Below, in pieces: positions 19,995-29,331 of a stretch of DNA of 64,000 bases (positions are counted from its first letter, which is position 1; each line of letters opens with the position of its first letter). The stretch lies in assembly GCA_965240325.2 (NCBI GenBank), contig OZ251226.1, positions 2,232,001 through 2,296,000 on the forward strand. The letters run 5' to 3'. The notes under the pieces were generated by a model that had not been told where the DNA came from, made no database searches, and was given only the letters and a program-made list of their open reading frames with translations. The translations under genes were made by a program, and so were the position numbers. Source of the DNA: Rebecca billardiae RCC1528 (lineage: Eukaryota; Haptophyta).

Positions 19995-21734
19995 ATGATG
20001 GCCCTGCGCGACAAGAAGCCGGCGCCGGCGGTGCAGCGCGACGCGTCGAGCGGCCGCCGGACGCGCGAGGGCTCGATATTCGACGACGGCGTGGGCGACG
20101 CGCTCATCGACTCGCCGTCGCTCGCCGCCTCGCCGCTCGCTCGCTACTCGCGCATCCTCAATTTCACCACGTACGCGTGCGGCCACTTCGCGCCGCGCAC
20201 GACGGCGGGCAAGATCGGGCGCGTGTGTTCGCGCGGGCTAACCGTGTCGTGGTGCGTTGTGGCGATTATACTCTCTCTCATAGATGATCACTTCGCCAAC
20301 CTCCTGACGGATCCCGCCTTCATGTACGTCGGGTCGGTGGTGATCGTCTCCTTCCTCGTTCTCGCCATGATCGCTGCGGATCGTGAGCGCGAGCCGCACG
20401 TCAGCGCCGTGCTCGAGCTGGAGTTGCGCGACACCCCTCCCAACAGCCTGGCGCGCGACCTCAAGGTCGGCTCGTTTGCCCTCGTGGTCACGCTGGCCCA
20501 GGCGTACTACGCCGCGTTTGCGCCGCACGAGCCCAACGAGGCGGCGACTGAGATGCTCGGCGAGCGCGGCGCGCGCGCGGCACTCGGCGTGATACTCGCG
20601 CTGCTGACGTTGGCGTCGATCAGCGCGATCCTGGGCGTGCAGGACTGCGTCCTGCGCATCGGCTGGTGGATGTCCGCCTCGACCGCCGCCATCGTGCGCT
20701 TCGAGGAGGCGGTACTCGCCGAGGCGGCGCTGGCGCGCGCGCTCGAGCCTGCGGGCACTCCGCGCGACGCTGCGCTGGCAGCGGCGCGCGCAGAGGATGG
20801 AAACACGCGCGCGGCGCAGGCGGGCATTATGTCGGACACGCTGAAGCGCTCGATCGCGAACCGCCCGCGCCCGCGCGCCGCGCCGCCGCCGCCGCCGCCG
20901 CCGCCCGCCGAGCCCGCCGCCGCCGCCGCCGCCGAGATGAGCGCAGCCGAGCAGGACGCCACGGCGCGCGGCGCGGCGCACAGAATGGAAGACGCCTTCG
21001 AAGCCGTGGAGGGGGTCGTGGAGGAGATGAACCGGACGTACGAGGCGTCGGCGTCGGCGCTGTTCATTCTGGGCGTGTGCCAGGCGGTGATCATGACGCG
21101 CGCCGCCGCGCGCTCCGACATCGCGTACGAGCGCGCCGTCCTCGCCTCGTGGGCGCTGTTTGTAGGCATGCTCGCGCTCGGCGTGGCCGTGTGGACGTCC
21201 CGCGTCGGCGACACGTTCGTGCACGCGCGCGCGCGCATCCAGTCGCCCACGGCGATGCTGCGGCTGGTGCGGCTGCTGCGCAAGGAGCGCTTCGACGTGT
21301 TCAACGCCGGCCTCGAGCGCGCGCACGTCGGCTTTCAGATCGCCAACCTGACGATGACGACGGCGACGGTCGCACGCTTTGTGTTTGGCATCGCGCTGAC
21401 CGTCGGCGTGACGGTGCTGCACGCGCAGCACGAGGAGCACCGCGAGCACATGATCGCCGAGGAGATGGTGCACGGGCTGCACGAGATCGAGCTGGAGGCC
21501 GAGCACCACCACCACGAGCACGCCGCCGCCGCTGCCGGGGCGGAGGCAGGCGCGGGGGGGGCGCATGGCAGTGGCGGCGATGCGCACGGCGGCGGCGGCG
21601 GCGCGGCGGCCGTAGCTGGGACAGCAGCAGCGGCCGCGGTCGCTGACGCGGTCGCTGACGCGGCGCCGGCAGCGAGCCACCACCTGCGGCGCCTGCTCGC
21701 GCGGACGGCCCTCCCGTCGGCCGGCCGACGGTGA
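19995..21734 (+). CDS. Novel polytopic membrane protein with His-rich loop
   Basis: ATG ATG at 19995 opens a 579-aa frame with no intron. Layout: basic N-terminal tail to residue 65; two hydrophobic helices (VSWCVVAIILSLID near 85-100, MYVGSVVIVSFLVLAMIAA near 108-126); two more near 150-215 (VGSFALVVTLAQAYYAAF, ALGVILALLTLASISAILG); a 100-residue cytosolic-type insert with a proline run (RPRAAPPPPPPPPAEP) and Ala/Glu-rich helix; helices near 355-400 (ASALFILGVCQAVIM, VLASWALFVGMLALGVAVW); one near 460-475 (FVFGIALTVGVTVL); then a histidine-rich segment (HAQHEEHREHM, EAEHHHHEH) and an Ala/Gly tail. The His clusters might bind zinc or another metal; this is inference. I do not recognise the family. 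The gene is bracketed by two inverted copies of the MITE-like element. Confidence 0.65.
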   Translation: MMALRDKKPAPAVQRDASSGRRTREGSIFDDGVGDALIDSPSLAASPLARYSRILNFTTYACGHFAPRTTAGKIGRVCSRGLTVSWCVVAIILSLIDDHFANLLTDPAFMYVGSVVIVSFLVLAMIAADREREPHVSAVLELELRDTPPNSLARDLKVGSFALVVTLAQAYYAAFAPHEPNEAATEMLGERGARAALGVILALLTLASISAILGVQDCVLRIGWWMSASTAAIVRFEEAVLAEAALARALEPAGTPRDAALAAARAEDGNTRAAQAGIMSDTLKRSIANRPRPRAAPPPPPPPPAEPAAAAAAEMSAAEQDATARGAAHRMEDAFEAVEGVVEEMNRTYEASASALFILGVCQAVIMTRAAARSDIAYERAVLASWALFVGMLALGVAVWTSRVGDTFVHARARIQSPTAMLRLVRLLRKERFDVFNAGLERAHVGFQIANLTMTTATVARFVFGIALTVGVTVLHAQHEEHREHMIAEEMVHGLHEIELEAEHHHHEHAAAAAGAEAGAGGAHGSGGDAHGGGGGAAAVAGTAAAAAVADAVADAAPAASHHLRRLLARTALPSAGRR

Positions 21735-22140
21735 CCAGCGCCTCGCCGTGGCTGAGCCTTGCATGCGAGTTGGCAGTTGCACGGCGGCCCGAGCCCGCCG
21801 AGGCCTACTGAGTGAGGAGCTTGGCGCCCGAGTGCGCGGTGGCTTGGACTCAGACAGCCGATGCCAGTGCGTTGCGCCAGTTGGAGTCATCGTCGGCTTC
21901 GGTGCTATGTCGCGACGCGAGTGGGGTGGCCGGTTATTGGCACCGGCGCCGGCCGGCCGGAGCCAAGGGCGGTAGGTCTCTCTTCGGAGAGCGTGCGATG
22001 CGATCAAGGGCCGATGAAGGATGGCGCGGCGACCTGCCACCGGCACCGTGAGCCTCAACTAATCAACGCACGTTAAAACAAATAAACTGTACAGTGTACT
22101 CCGCCCGACTCGTGACTCGGCGCCATTTGGCGGGCGGAGG

Positions 22141-22417
22141 TGATACTGAGTTGGCGGGCGTCAATTAACCGGGCGTCGATCTCGCCTGCCTGAGCTGTGT
22201 GCGTAGTCTGGCGTATTCTTAGTAAACTGTGTATTACTTACTAACGCGCGCCGCGAGGCGGCCGCAGCCCTCATCCAGGCCCTCGCAGGCGGACGGCTGA
22301 ACGAATTTTTCCGGCGGCGCTACCATGACCATCGGCGACGGCTTCATGGGCGGTGACAGTTGGCGGGCGTCAATCTCGCCTGCCTGAGCTGTGTGCGTCT
22401 CTTATTCTTAGTAAACT
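22141..22417 (-). mobile_element. MITE-like element, copy B (inverted) plus a duplicated end
   Basis: Bases 22227-22417 correspond to the reverse complement of 19521-19748: gcggccgcagccctcatcc, gaacgaatttttccgg, gacggcttcatgggcgg, gacagttggcgggcgtcaat, and the end cgtctcttattcttagtaaact. Immediately upstream, 22141-22228 is a second copy of only the right end (gttggcgggcgtcaatt ... gcctgcctgagctgtgtgcg ... attcttagtaaact), so the end is tandemly duplicated with the sequence between the copies lost. Orientation is opposite to copy A across the membrane-protein gene. Confidence 0.7.
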
Positions 22418-22423
22418 AATTCT

Positions 22424-22485
22424 ATGCATGATTTAAAGACACAGGCACGAGGGCGCAGCTCTCCTGATTCGTCTGTCGAAGTACT
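22424..22485 (-). repeat. Copy 2 of the dispersed repeat
   Basis: Matches 4863-4925 (atgatttaaagacacagg, gcgcagctctcctgattcgtc). On the minus strand it encodes TNQESCALVPVSLNHA and is in continuity with the broken coding relic to its right, which suggests the repeat is the 3' end of a former protein-coding sequence. Confidence 0.6.
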
Positions 22486-22860
22486 GAATGGAGTTCATAA
22501 CCGATGCTGATCACACGGTCACTGAGGTAGTAGGCGCCCGGGGATGCCGCTGTTTTTGCAGTCGTCGTCGGCCTTGGTCATCATGTAGTTGCCCTCGTCG
22601 TCGTCCGAGGCTGTTCAAGTTGATGCCGTAGTGCAGGTAGTGGATGTGGTCGCCCGGGCCGGTGTGCGCGGCCTAGTGGCCTTGCCGAGTGTACCAAGGG
22701 GGCCGCCGTGACTGTACGGTTTTTCACATTGAACCCCCTTTAGTCCTTCCGCAAGTTTTGCGCGAGAATTATAAAGTCCGGGCGGCCGGCCCGCCGCCGC
22801 GATCGCCGCCGCGAAGTCGTGCCGACGGCCGACTGTGACGCGGCCTGCGGATCTCCACAC
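22486..22860 (-). pseudogene. Broken coding relic, unknown protein
   Basis: On the minus strand, three short blocks have protein-like composition but lie in different frames: TVGRRHDFAAAIAAAGRPPG with LYNSRAKLAEGLKG downstream (about 22845-22735), GDHIHYLHYGIN (about 22660-22625), then DEGNYMMTKADDDCKNSGIP and YYLSDRVISIGYELHSV (about 22600-22490). At least two frameshifts separate them (one between HYGIN and the acidic block, one at the IPG codons). I cannot name the family. The order suggests one former gene read right to left, ending in the dispersed repeat. Confidence 0.4.
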
Positions 22861-23041
22861 CATGGCGGGCTTGGTGCGCGCGCCCTGGCGGCTGCAGGAC
22901 GCGCGCTGAAGGTGGATGTGAGGCATCTGGCCAGCCAATGGCGCATGCACGCCACCAACCCACACCGGCTCAGCTGCACATCCCCCGCTGCGCGCGCGGC
23001 TGTGTGCGCGTGTGTGAATTCTTTGCGTTCGCCCGCACCAG

Positions 23042-23341
23042 CTCCATGACCTGAAAGACTGGAACCTCGACAACGACAGTAATGAGCTCGGCAGCTCTGA
23101 GGACGGTCCGGACAAGAGCGGCATGTTCCACGAGTACCAGGACGGCTTTTGCGCCGAGGCGCAGGTCAGCCCATCGGTTTTTGCAGATGACGTCTACCAG
23201 TACGTTGTCACCAACATGGGTGGCTCGTCGCAGCCGGGTCCGTGCTCGTCGGATCCGCAGTGGGACAAGAAGAAGTACTCGTATAACAAGCTCGATAAGA
23301 TCCAGATTAAGGTCACCGCGTACGAGGCGCAAGAGAAATAA
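23042..23341 (+). pseudogene. Isolated terminal-exon-like coding fragment
   Basis: A 99-codon frame ending at the TAA 23339-23341 follows an acceptor-like site (gcccgcaccag, ending 23041). It reads LHDLKDWNLDNDSNELG, GMFHEYQDGFCAEAQVSPS, FADDVYQYVVTNMGG, then KYSYNKLDKIQIKVTAYEAQ. Acidic and aromatic-rich with normal amino acid use, unlike the Arg/Ala-rich shadows nearby. No start exon is recognisable upstream, and the upstream DNA carries a relic on the opposite strand, so this is probably a gene fragment; a real 3' exon of a gene with distant 5' exons cannot be excluded. Confidence 0.4.
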
Positions 23342-24301
23342 GCGCAGTATAGCAAGCTGTCGTCTGGCACGACTCGGATCGGCTGCCTGAGCCTCTCGGA
23401 CAGACGGACAGGCTTGACCGCCCTGCCCGGCTTGACCGTCGTCGAAATCCGGACATCGACCGAATGCGTGGCTCTGCTGCCGCCAGCTCGTCAAGTGGTT
23501 CGTGGACCGCCCTGCTCCTCATGAGTCGTCCTAATTGACATATATCAGCTGCCAAGTGCCAGCAGTTCATATTCAGATTGGCTCTCAGATGTGACGATCC
23601 GTCATCCGATGTCCCGGGCGCCGCGGGGCGCGGGCGCGTCGTCCGCGATGGACCGCACCGCCGGCGAGCCCGGCGACGTCGAATAAAATCGTCCTCGCCG
23701 CGCGGACGATCCGGAATCGGGACTGTACCGACTAGTATGACTCAGTTACTCACTAGTCACTAAGCTACTGTGATAGTACTGATAGTGATGACTTGATGAG
23801 TGACGACGACTCGACGACTGGACACGACGGTTGATACTTGATGAGTTAGTAGACGCGACGTAGTCGTACGTAGTCGTCGTAGTATATCATCAGCACTAGC
23901 ACTAGCAGTCGTCTGCAGTGCTCACTCTCTCGGCAGAGAGTAAGCTATCTGCTATGTCACTCATGATTGCCATTCGCCCATATACTATATAGCCGGGCAT
24001 ATATTCCAGACCGCCGCCACGGTACACAGTCGGACAGGCTACAGTCGTCCAGATTTTCAGATATATATATGAATTATATAATGAATTATATAATATAATA
24101 TATGAATGACTACGATCACTATGAAGGCCATGATCACAGATGATGCGCTACTGCTACTGCTGACGCGGCAAATGACGCGGCAAATGACGTACAGATGCGC
24201 GCAGCTGTGAGCTGACGGCCGCCGATCATCGCGCCGTGCCGTCGCCCCGGCGAAGGCCGCACGAGTCGCATATCCTCTGCGGACTCGGACGTGCCACCTC
24301 G
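23342..24301. other. Cryptically simple spacer with AT-rich core
   Basis: About 960 bases. 23720-23950 is built from short gact, tagt and gacg words repeated without strict period; 24058-24105 is an AT tract (atatatatatgaattatataatgaattatataatata). 24165-24190 has a duplicated cggcaaatgacg. No gene supported. Confidence 0.55.
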
Positions 24302-27230
24302 TCAGCTCGGGTGCGCACCGCCGCGGCTGTCAGCTGTGCTTCTCGCCAGCGGGCCGGCAGCCGCGCCGGCGGGGCCGACGAGGCCGCCGCCGCTGCCGGT
24401 GCGGACGACCGCGCGCGAGAGCATCTCGAGCGGCCGTCGCCACGGGCCGCGCCGCTCGGCCGCGCGCTGCTCCGCCTCGGCCGCGGCGCGCCAGAGCGGC
24501 TCGACGACGGGCGAGCGCGCAGCCACGAGCGCGGCGATCTCCGCCTCCGCATGCAGCGCGGCCTCGTCCGCGCCGAGAGCGTACTGGGCCGTGGGCGCAA
24601 GCCCGAGCCGCGCGCGCGGCGGCCGGCGCGCGTGCGCCACGCGCGCGCCGCCGCCGGCCGCGCCCGTGCTGCACGACGGATCGGCATACAGCTCGTCGAG
24701 GTAGACGTGCGTCGCGCGCGCGCGCAGCTCGTGGAGCAGCCCGCGCGGCGTGCGCGCGCGCCGCGCCGGCGGGCGCGCCCCACCGGGCGGGGCGGCGATC
24801 TGCTTGCCCGGCGAGGGCGCGGGCGCGGGCTGCCGCTGCCCGCGCCACTCCCTGAGCGCGGGCGCAGTGCCGAGGCCGGCGAGCCGGTGCGCGTTGAGTA
24901 GCGCCTCGACGCGCGCGGGCGTGATCTGCGCAGCGGACATCGGCTCGTCCTCGTCCTCGTCGTCGCGCGCGCCGTCCGCGCGCGAGACCCTTGGCGCGCG
25001 CGGCGGCGTGCGCGCCGCGGCCAGCTCGGCGCGGCTGCCGTGTGCCGAGCTCGCTACCTCCTGGTCCACCGCCCACGCGGCAACGGTGTCGAGCGCGCCG
25101 AGCGCGCGGCGCAGCCGCTTGGCGAAGCGCGCGGTGCGCCGGTGCGCGACGCAGATGGCGCCGAGCGCGGCGGCGGCGGCGGCGGCGAGCGAGATGAGCC
25201 CAGCCAGCATGGCGTTCAGCAGCCCAACCGATGGCGGCGGCTCCTTGCAAATCACCGCGCCGCGCGCCGCGCACGCGGTCGCGCTGCCGTTGCGGATGGC
25301 GCCGAGCGCGCGCGCGGACGGGGCGGGCTGCGTGCTCGCGTTGCGCGCGGGCGCGCCCTCGTCGCCGCCGCCGCCGCCCGTGTCCACGCCGCCCGGCCGC
25401 ACGCCGGACGGCGTGTCGCACGCCGCGCACGCCGGTGGGTACAGATACAAAAGTCCGGCCAGGTCGTCCGCGGTCACGCAGCTCATCGGCACGCGCTGCG
25501 CGGCCACGGAGTGCATGAGCGAGCGGCGGCGGCTGGCGGCGGGCGCGCCGTCGGCGGCGCCGCCGCCGGCGTCGCCGCCGCCGCCGCCGAGCGGCTCGAC
25601 GCCGAGCGGCTCGGCGCCGGCGCCCGTGCCCGCGCCATCCTCCGACACGGCCGTGCCCGCCTCCGCGCGCGCGCCGCCGCCTTCGGCGCCTCCGCCCTCC
25701 TCCGCCTCCTCCTCGAGCTGCAGAGAGCTCTGCCCGCCAGCGAGGACCGGCTCGAACGCTGCGAACGCGCACTCCTCCGCCTCCGCGCCCGGCACGTCGC
25801 CGCGCACGAAGAGCGTGCGCAGCGCGAACGCGCGCTCGTACGCGTCCGGATGCGCGAAGCCGAGGGCGTGTCCCGCCTCATGCGCGGTGACGGCCCCAAA
25901 GTCGAAGCACTCGAAGCACGGGACGAGCACGCTCGCGTGCAGCAGGGGTGGCATGCACAGTAAGAAGGCTGCGCATGGCCACGCGCACCGCGCGCACAGC
26001 GAGGCGCACGCCAGCGCGCGCGAGGGCTCGGGCTCCGCGGGCGCGGCGCCGCCAGCCGCCGACGGCGCGCGCGCCGTCGGCGTCCCGCCCGCCGCCGCTG
26101 GGCTGAGCGGCGCAGCCGGTGGGGTGAGCGAGCCGGAGCGTCGGCGCGGGCGCGCGGCGCGCGCGCCCGCGCCGTCCGCTGTGGGCTCGGGCGGCGCGGC
26201 GTCCGCGACGACGCTCGCGCGGCCGAGCTCCAGCGCCAGCGAGCGGTCCGTCGCGGCCGAGCGCGCCGCGCGCGTGCGCTCGCGCGCGGCCGCGTGCGCG
26301 CGCGCCCCCAGCTGCCGAAGCACGACCAGTGCGCCGAAGAGCCACAGCAGCAGCAAGGCGAGCCGCGCGCGCGAGTAGAGCGCGGAGCCCTCCGCCGCGT
26401 CGTCGCCGTCCGAGTCGGACGCGTCCGCGCTGAGCGGGTTGCGGAAGAGCGCGCACGCCGGCGCGTCCACGTACCAGCAGTTGCTGCGCGCGCGGCGGAG
26501 GGCGCGCGCGCGGCGGCGCTGGTCAGCGCAAAGCGCCGAGGCGCGCGCGCCGGGCTCGCGTGGCGCCGCCTCGGGCGTGCGCGGCGTGCGCGGCGCACCG
26601 CGTGTTGAAGGTGATGTGCGCGCTCGCGATCGCGCCGCCGGGGCGCAGCGTGCCGTCCGTCGCGCGCACGCCCGACAGCTCGAACTTGCCCACGATGCGC
26701 GTGCTCGCCCCGAAGCTCACGTCCAGCTCGCGCGCGCTCACGAGGATCTCTGCGTGCTCGCACCAGCCGTCGCGCGGCGTGAGGCCGGCGGCGGCGTCGG
26801 CCTCGCAGCGCGCGGAGACGTCGACGAAGGAGATGTGCGTCGAGTGCGCCGACCACGCCGCGAAGCCGCGCGCCACCGCGTCGCCCACCGCGATGCAGTC
26901 GGGCGCCGCCCACGGCGCGAGCGGGCCAGCTGCCAGCAGCTCGCGCTCACGGAAGCGCGGCAGCAGCCGCTCGCACAGGTCGGGCGCGAGCGCGTAGGTG
27001 AGCCCACGGCCGAGCCCTTTCGAAGACGAGCTCGAGGCGGGCAGCTCCCACCGCTGCGTCTGCCACTCCATCGACGTGATCTCCGCGGCAGGCACCTCGT
27101 CGTCGCCGTCGTCCGCGCGCGCGGCGAGGTCATCCGCGATCGCGCTCAGGTTGCGGAAGCGCGCGACCCACGCGCTGGCGGGCGCGGAGGTCGCGAGGCA
27201 CACGAGCGCGGCCACGGCCGTGCCCCTCAT
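24302..27230 (-). CDS. Matrixin-type zinc metalloprotease with membrane segments
   Basis: Secretory-pathway protease related to matrix metalloproteases and algal gametolysin-like enzymes. Exons 27230-26599 and 26483-24302; intron 115 nt (gtgcgccg...gcgcag); 2814 nt, 937 aa. Signal peptide MRGTAVAALVCLATSAPASA. Catalytic pieces in order: LTYALAPDL, ARGFAAWSAHSTHISFVDV (the matrixin W-x-x-x-T/S-x-IxF helix-strand), SAHITFNTRNCWYVD (strand IV, created by the splice), then about 190 residues including two hydrophobic helices (RLALLLLWLFGALVVL and WPCAAFLLCMPPLLHASVLV), then TAHEAGHALGFAHPD, the complete HExxHxxGxxHxD zinc motif, and finally SLMHSV (Met-turn) with DDLAGLLYLYP. A C-terminal membrane helix (LNAMLAGLISLAAAAAAALGAICVAH) and a cytosolic tail of about 270 aa follow. 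The membrane segments between strand IV and the zinc helix are not normal for the family. Confidence 0.85.
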
Positions 27231-27900
27231 GCGCCACGCCCAGCTCGCCCTCGCTCCTGGGCCACCACCGGCCGCTTAGCACGCTGTTGACGCGTGCGAC
27301 ATCGCCGTGAGCTTTTGCCCGGCGAACCCCTCCGCCGGAACGCGCGAGATCTCGGAGAAGACAGTCAGAAGTCGGATCTCAAACTTCATGATGGCGCAGT
27401 CTCGTCAATCCGATGAACACTCTCAAGTCTCAATTACTCTGAACTCACTCTCTGAACTGCAGACTACCTCTTCAAGTCACAAGTGACCTGCCTGGCTGGT
27501 GATCACGAGTCATCGATATCAGTCGTCATCATATCAGTACATGACGATCATGCTGGACAGCTGCGGTGCAGCTGCCATGATGAGTCGTCCGGACTCGACT
27601 CGCGCAGACTGAGGAGGAACCGACCTCGTTGTTCTGTCGCCGTCCGAGCTCGTGACGGGCCGCCCTGCCTGCGGCTGCTGGTCGCGCGCGAGAAGACGTC
27701 TGACGTTCGCCCCGCCACCGCCAGTCCGAGGCGGTGCTCGGCGTCGGCTGCTGCCCACCCGCCACTCACGCTCAGACACAGTCAGAGCACCGCGCGCGCC
27801 GAGCGGCTTGTCAAGTGCTCTGCAGTCCGCAGACCCCGGCGGCGCGCCGCGCGCACGCTGGGCTGGGCCCGGCGCGGCGCGCCACCGCGCGAGAGGCGTG
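27231..27900. other. Spacer between two minus-strand genes
   Basis: Holds the 5' region of the protease and the 3' flank of the chromatin protein. 27400-27560 is simple ctc/gatc-rich sequence. No gene supported. Confidence 0.45.
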
Positions 27901-29018
27901 TCACACCGGGCCCAGCTCAGCGGGCTGCGCGCCGCTGCCGCCCGCCACCGACTCCTGGTGCCGTCGGAACGCGCCGTGCCGGTAGTAGTGGTGCACGACC
28001 GTCTGCAGCTTGCGCTCGTTGAAGACGTTCTCGTGGATGGCGAGCAAGTCGCGGTCGTACGCGAGCATGCCCGCGTCGAGGGCAGCCACCTCGCCCGGCC
28101 GCCACGCGACGCCGTGCTCCTGCGAGGCGCGAGGGGCGCGGGAGGGGCGAGGCTCGCGGTGGGTGGGTCGAGCGGGCAGGCAGCCGCGCGCGTCGGTGCT
28201 CGGCGGGGCGGCGTGCACGCGCGCCGAGGCCACACGGCGCAGCAGGCGCGCAAGCGCGGCCGCGCGCGGGCGGCCGGGCCAGCACGCGCGGCGCGGCGCG
28301 CGGCGCGCGCGCGCGCACCGGGTGTGCGCGCAGGCCAGACCAGAGCGGCGCGTGCATCAGCGCGAGTGGCCTTGATTGTGACGCCTCCATCACCTGCGTG
28401 CGCACGGCGCGCACGCGTGCGCGCGACGGCACGCGTCAGCGGCGCGCTCTGGCGCGAATGCGCGCGCGCGCGCGACGGGCGCCGGAACGCGCGGGCGCGC
28501 GCGGCCGGCCAGCCCGGCTGCCGAGTCCCACGCGCGGCCACGCGGCCGCGCACCGTGGCTGTGTCCTTGAGCTGCCACGCGACCGTCACACGCAGCGCGT
28601 CGAGCGCGGCCTCCGCGTCGTGCCCAAGCGCGGTGAGCGCGGACAGCGCCGTCTCTTCGGAGAAGTCGAGCGCCTCGCACCGGTCGCTCAGCGCGCGCGC
28701 CTGCCGCAGGAAATCGCGCAACGCGCCTGCCTCCATCGCGCCCGGCCCCGACCAGAGCCGCTGGCCCGCGCGCTCGTCGTCGCCGAGCCGCGCGAGCTCC
28801 TCTGCGCTCGGCGGCGGCACGGCCTCGGGTATCTCCGAAGCGCCCACCTGGAAGTCGTCGCCGATCATCGGCTCCTGGTACGGGTACTCTGAGGCGAGAT
28901 AGTTTGGGGCCTCCGTGCCTCCGTCGGGGTCCGCCGCGCCGTCTGCGCCGTCCGCGTCGGCGCCGCCCGCGCCGCCCGTCGGCGCCGTGGACGCCGCAGG
29001 CGGGGCGGGCCCGCCCAG

Positions 29019-29053
<35 letters not shown>

Positions 29054-29300
29054 ACCCCGTGATTGGCGTGGGTGCCGAGAAGGGAGCGCCGCCCCCCGCG
29101 TTCTGCCCGAGCCCCTTCTGCAGCAGGTCGAGCGCGCGGCTCATCACATCCACAGGCACGCGGCAGAGGCCCGACTCCCAGCGGGAGAGGGTCTGCTGGT
29201 TGACTGGGTGCGCTGGGCGGAGCAGGGCGCCGAACTGCGGCTGCGAGAGCTGCAGCTTCTCACGGATGACCCTCAGTCTGAGCTTCGGCTCGAGCGCCGC

Positions 29301-29331
<31 letters not shown>

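Noticed and set aside
20238-22058. Long minus-strand open frame (about 600 codons) opposite the His-rich membrane protein
   Set aside because: Arg/His/Gln/Val-rich shadow of the real gene on the other strand; no domain, no ATG-associated features, and the plus frame has clear membrane helices.
24750-26378. Plus-strand 540-codon frame opposite the matrixin
   Set aside because: Ser/Ala/Arg shadow; the minus frame contains the HExxHxxGxxHxD motif and Met-turn.
28377-28435. Possible small extra exon (VMEASQSRPLALMHAPLWS) inside the ELM2-SANT intron
   Set aside because: The flanking exons join in phase 0 without it, and it adds nothing recognisable; kept as intron.
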